Position numbers and translations under genes: made by a program. From Magicicada septendecula (lineage: Eukaryota > Arthropoda > Insecta > Hemiptera > Cicadidae), in contig CM068367.1 in NCBI GenBank assembly GCA_034769895.1, forward strand, positions 119,511,927 to 119,575,926: a DNA stretch of 64,000 nucleotides, written 5' to 3'. The notes beneath the pieces were generated by a model, which had not been told where the DNA came from, made no database searches, and worked only from the letters and a program-made list of their open reading frames with translations. Of this stretch, positions 62,087 to 64,000 are shown in pieces (position 1 is the stretch's first letter; each line of letters starts with the position of its first letter).

Positions 62087-62395
62087 TAATAATCATAATG
62101 ACCTGTTTCTTTTTGTAACAGTTTATACCTGATTCTTACTAATATTAACACAAATTATAAATCATAACATTTAAATAAACAGCTTTCTTTCATTAGCATA
62201 ATAATCATCATGATCTGTTTACTTGTAACAGTTTGTTCATGATGTTTACTAATAATAACACAAATTATATAACATAATGTTTGAATAAATAGTTTTCTTA
62301 CTTTAACATGTAATCAGCATGATCTGTTCCTTATGTAACAGTTCATTCATGATGTTTACTAATAATAACACAAATTATATACCATAATTTAACCA
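62087..62395. repeat. Tandem repeat, three copies of about 100-110 bp
   Basis: Each unit contains ATGATCTGTTNCTT..TGTAACAGTT and ACTAATAATAACACAAATTA. Starts are near 62087, 62203 and 62308. Outer flanks are AT-rich. Confidence 0.75.
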
Positions 62396-63001
62396 ACTAT
62401 ATTGGTAATTGTTTAAACATATTAATTGTCATCCTGACAAGTTCTATAATAGGATAATTAGTTCAGGATTCCTTATTAATAATCACTCAATTTTATGTCA
62501 CAGATGTTAGCTACAATATTTTGATATAGTTTTCATTACACTTTACAATATAACATTAATCATTTATGCCTAATGTGACATGAGTCTTACCTATGTTTAA
62601 GGCATTATGACCTACAGCATTTAACAGAATAGGTATTACAATGCTGTGACATTCCCTATATACTCTACTTGACTATGGTATATCATTTTATAAACTAAAA
62701 CAAACATTTTACAACATACAACTTTCAACATAAACTTAGTACTTAACTAGTGTTTTGTACTTCAACTGATTTTAATAATTAGGTTGGGTTATGCACTTTG
62801 GCATTTTTCTACTCTTTAACATATATAAGTTTGATATTTATTTAGGGAGAACTGTCACTTTACAATATATAAGTTTAATATTTATTTTGAGGGAACCATC
62901 ACGTTACAACAGTCAGCAAGTTTGACATATATATATATATATATAAATTACACATATCTGTGCTTTACGTAACCATCCAATTTTTAAAATATTGTACGCA
63001 C
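62396..63001. other. Intron of iduronidase upstream part
   Basis: AT-rich. ATATATAAGTTTGATATTTAT at about 62821 recurs at 62863. A short (AT)n lies at 62929-62944. No exon is seen before 63002. Confidence 0.45.
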
Positions 63002-63142
63002 CTTACAGAAATGAGGTCAAGTAGCCAATGTATTCTGACCTGTGATATTCCTTTTAGTGGCAGTGAACCAATTAGAGCCAAGTTGATTTTCTCATCAAAT
63101 GAACTCAAATACTGGATTGCTTCTGTACCACTTCCAGGAGGA
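63002..63142 (-). CDS. Idua: Alpha-L-iduronidase, internal exon
   Basis: The exon is 141 nt, with acceptor TGTTTAG above 63142 and donor GTGCGT below 63002. It encodes PPGSGTEAIQYLSSFDEKIN, LALIGSLPLKGISQVRIHWL, LDLIS(V), matching mammalian IDUA [44 protein letters not shown]. It is the most upstream exon in view. The exon before it, with signal peptide and FWRSTGF-like motif, is not found up to 64000. Confidence 0.95.
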
Positions 63143-63732
63143 CTAAACATACAACAACATAACATAAATTAATTTAAATATTTAATGCAAATACATGTAC
63201 TGACACGTGTTTACAATATGAGATTACTGAAGGTGTCATACACAGTCCTATCACACTAGTTTGTTTATTGCATTAGTGTTTATGGCAAAAATTTATACAC
63301 ATAAAATACTTGGAATAATCTGTTACAATTTTAAAACAGATAGTTTAATTTTTTTAAATTAATTTGTTACATAATAGTTTAATTTTATTTTTATGAATGT
63401 ATCATTTTTTTAACCAGCATTTGTAACCTACAGTTTGAGAATTCCTGCAATATAGCCTAACATTTAGAACACCAAAACAAATCAAATATTAAACTCCACC
63501 CAATAAAAAAAAGAAAATGTAGACTGAATACAATTAAAAATAAACTTGTAATTTACTTTTATACAAATCCATAAATATTGGTTAATGGTAATTGGTAAAT
63601 GTTAGACAGAATGGTTATGTTTTACTTACATTCCTTTAAACACATAAAATATTTTTCTCAAAAATTAGGTGAAGTATAGACGAATATTTTTGTGTTGAAT
63701 AAAATAAAAATAAATACACATCTACGCACAGA
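63143..63732. other. AT-rich, no exon recognised
   Basis: I searched both strands for the signal-peptide exon of iduronidase and found none; no mobile element is recognised. Confidence 0.4.
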
Positions 63733-63803
63733 TTTATTTACAGTATATCATAAGTTATCTGAAATAATCTATATTATTAGCATTTTTCTGGATAACTGAA
63801 CCA

Positions 63804-63995
63804 CTAGCCAGAAACTAAAGCATTAATTAATTTAATCCTTTCATTCCAATTAGGAATGAGAACTTTCTGACAAACAAGTGACTCGGGCAAAAGTTTCTCT
63901 AAATTCCTTTTTGATGAAACTTTGAATACATGTACGTCACTTATAGATAAGAATTTTATGGTTTCATCTAGTTCCTCTAAGTTATTCTTGTGGTA
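63804..63995 (-). CDS. Terminal exon of an unidentified protein
   Basis: A 63-codon open frame on minus ends in TAG at 63804-63806. It reads NNLEELDETIKFLSISDVHV, FKVSSKRNLEKLLPESLVCQ, KVLIPNWNERIKLINALVSG. A possible acceptor TGTAG lies directly above 63995. AATAAA (minus) at 63733-63738 is a likely poly(A) signal about 65 bases after the stop. The composition is protein-like and the frame is long for such AT-rich DNA. I do not recognise the family. It may be the end of the gene upstream of iduronidase or one nested in its first intron, since no iduronidase first exon lies between. Confidence 0.55.
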   Translation of the reverse strand, partial: YHKNNLEELDETIKFLSISDVHVFKVSSKRNLEKLLPESLVCQKVLIPNWNERIKLINALVSG

Positions 63996-64000
63996 CTACA

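Noticed and set aside
63143-63732. First exon of iduronidase
   Set aside because: No signal-peptide frame or FWRSTGF-like motif with a fitting donor could be found.

Overview
The window looks like a piece of an AT-rich arthropod genome, most likely a hemimetabolous insect with large introns (inference; the species is not recognised). The evidence is spliced animal exons, a dense load of arthropod-type transposons (ZMYM-type hAT, DD82E IS630/Tc1-mariner, PIF/Harbinger with a MADF gene, Penelope-like elements, a LINE tail of insect type, very long-LTR Ty3/gypsy elements) and no bacterial gene organisation.

The only host gene I can assign with confidence is alpha-L-iduronidase (lysosomal IDUA) on the minus strand. 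Five internal exons are seen (63002-63142, 52446-52645, 51071-51166, 26016-26187, 20357-20491). Their phases join exactly (744 nt, 248 codons) and they carry the catalytic acid/base motif NEPD. The introns hold everything else and reach 24.8 kb. The first exon(s) and the exons after 20357, including the one with the catalytic nucleophile, lie outside the window. A second minus-strand terminal exon of unknown identity (63804-63995) sits at the right edge.

Layout: 282-16473 is a hAT element (8-bp TSD) carrying a 12.5-kb Ty3/gypsy fossil (3857-16327, 4-bp TSD). 16579-19366 is a related LTR fossil. 20357-26187 holds two IDUA exons around a hammerhead-like inverted-repeat pair, a DD82E transposase remnant and a LINE tail. 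26289-27717 is a Penelope-type foldback interrupted by a minisatellite-bearing Helentron-like element. 28439-29836 is a DD82E transposase. 33974-50912 is a large minus-strand Ty3/gypsy fossil with 4.2-kb LTRs, one of which contains a Penelope-like element (47682-49061). 51071-52645 has two IDUA exons. 53896-57586 is another Penelope-type foldback split by a 3.2-kb solo LTR. 57786-58291 is a hAT MITE, 59488-60628 and 61442-62039 are Harbinger elements, and the right edge has the last visible IDUA exon.

The most unusual system is a set of Penelope-type insertions built as inverted pLTR pairs, each with hammerhead-ribozyme-like cores, a one-sided leader of about 32-45 bp and, in three independent cases, an exact 11-bp target duplication. 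Two of them lack coding sequence and look like non-autonomous ribozyme-bearing foldbacks. A second point is a shared -1 slippery heptamer at the gag/pol junction of the two long-LTR families.
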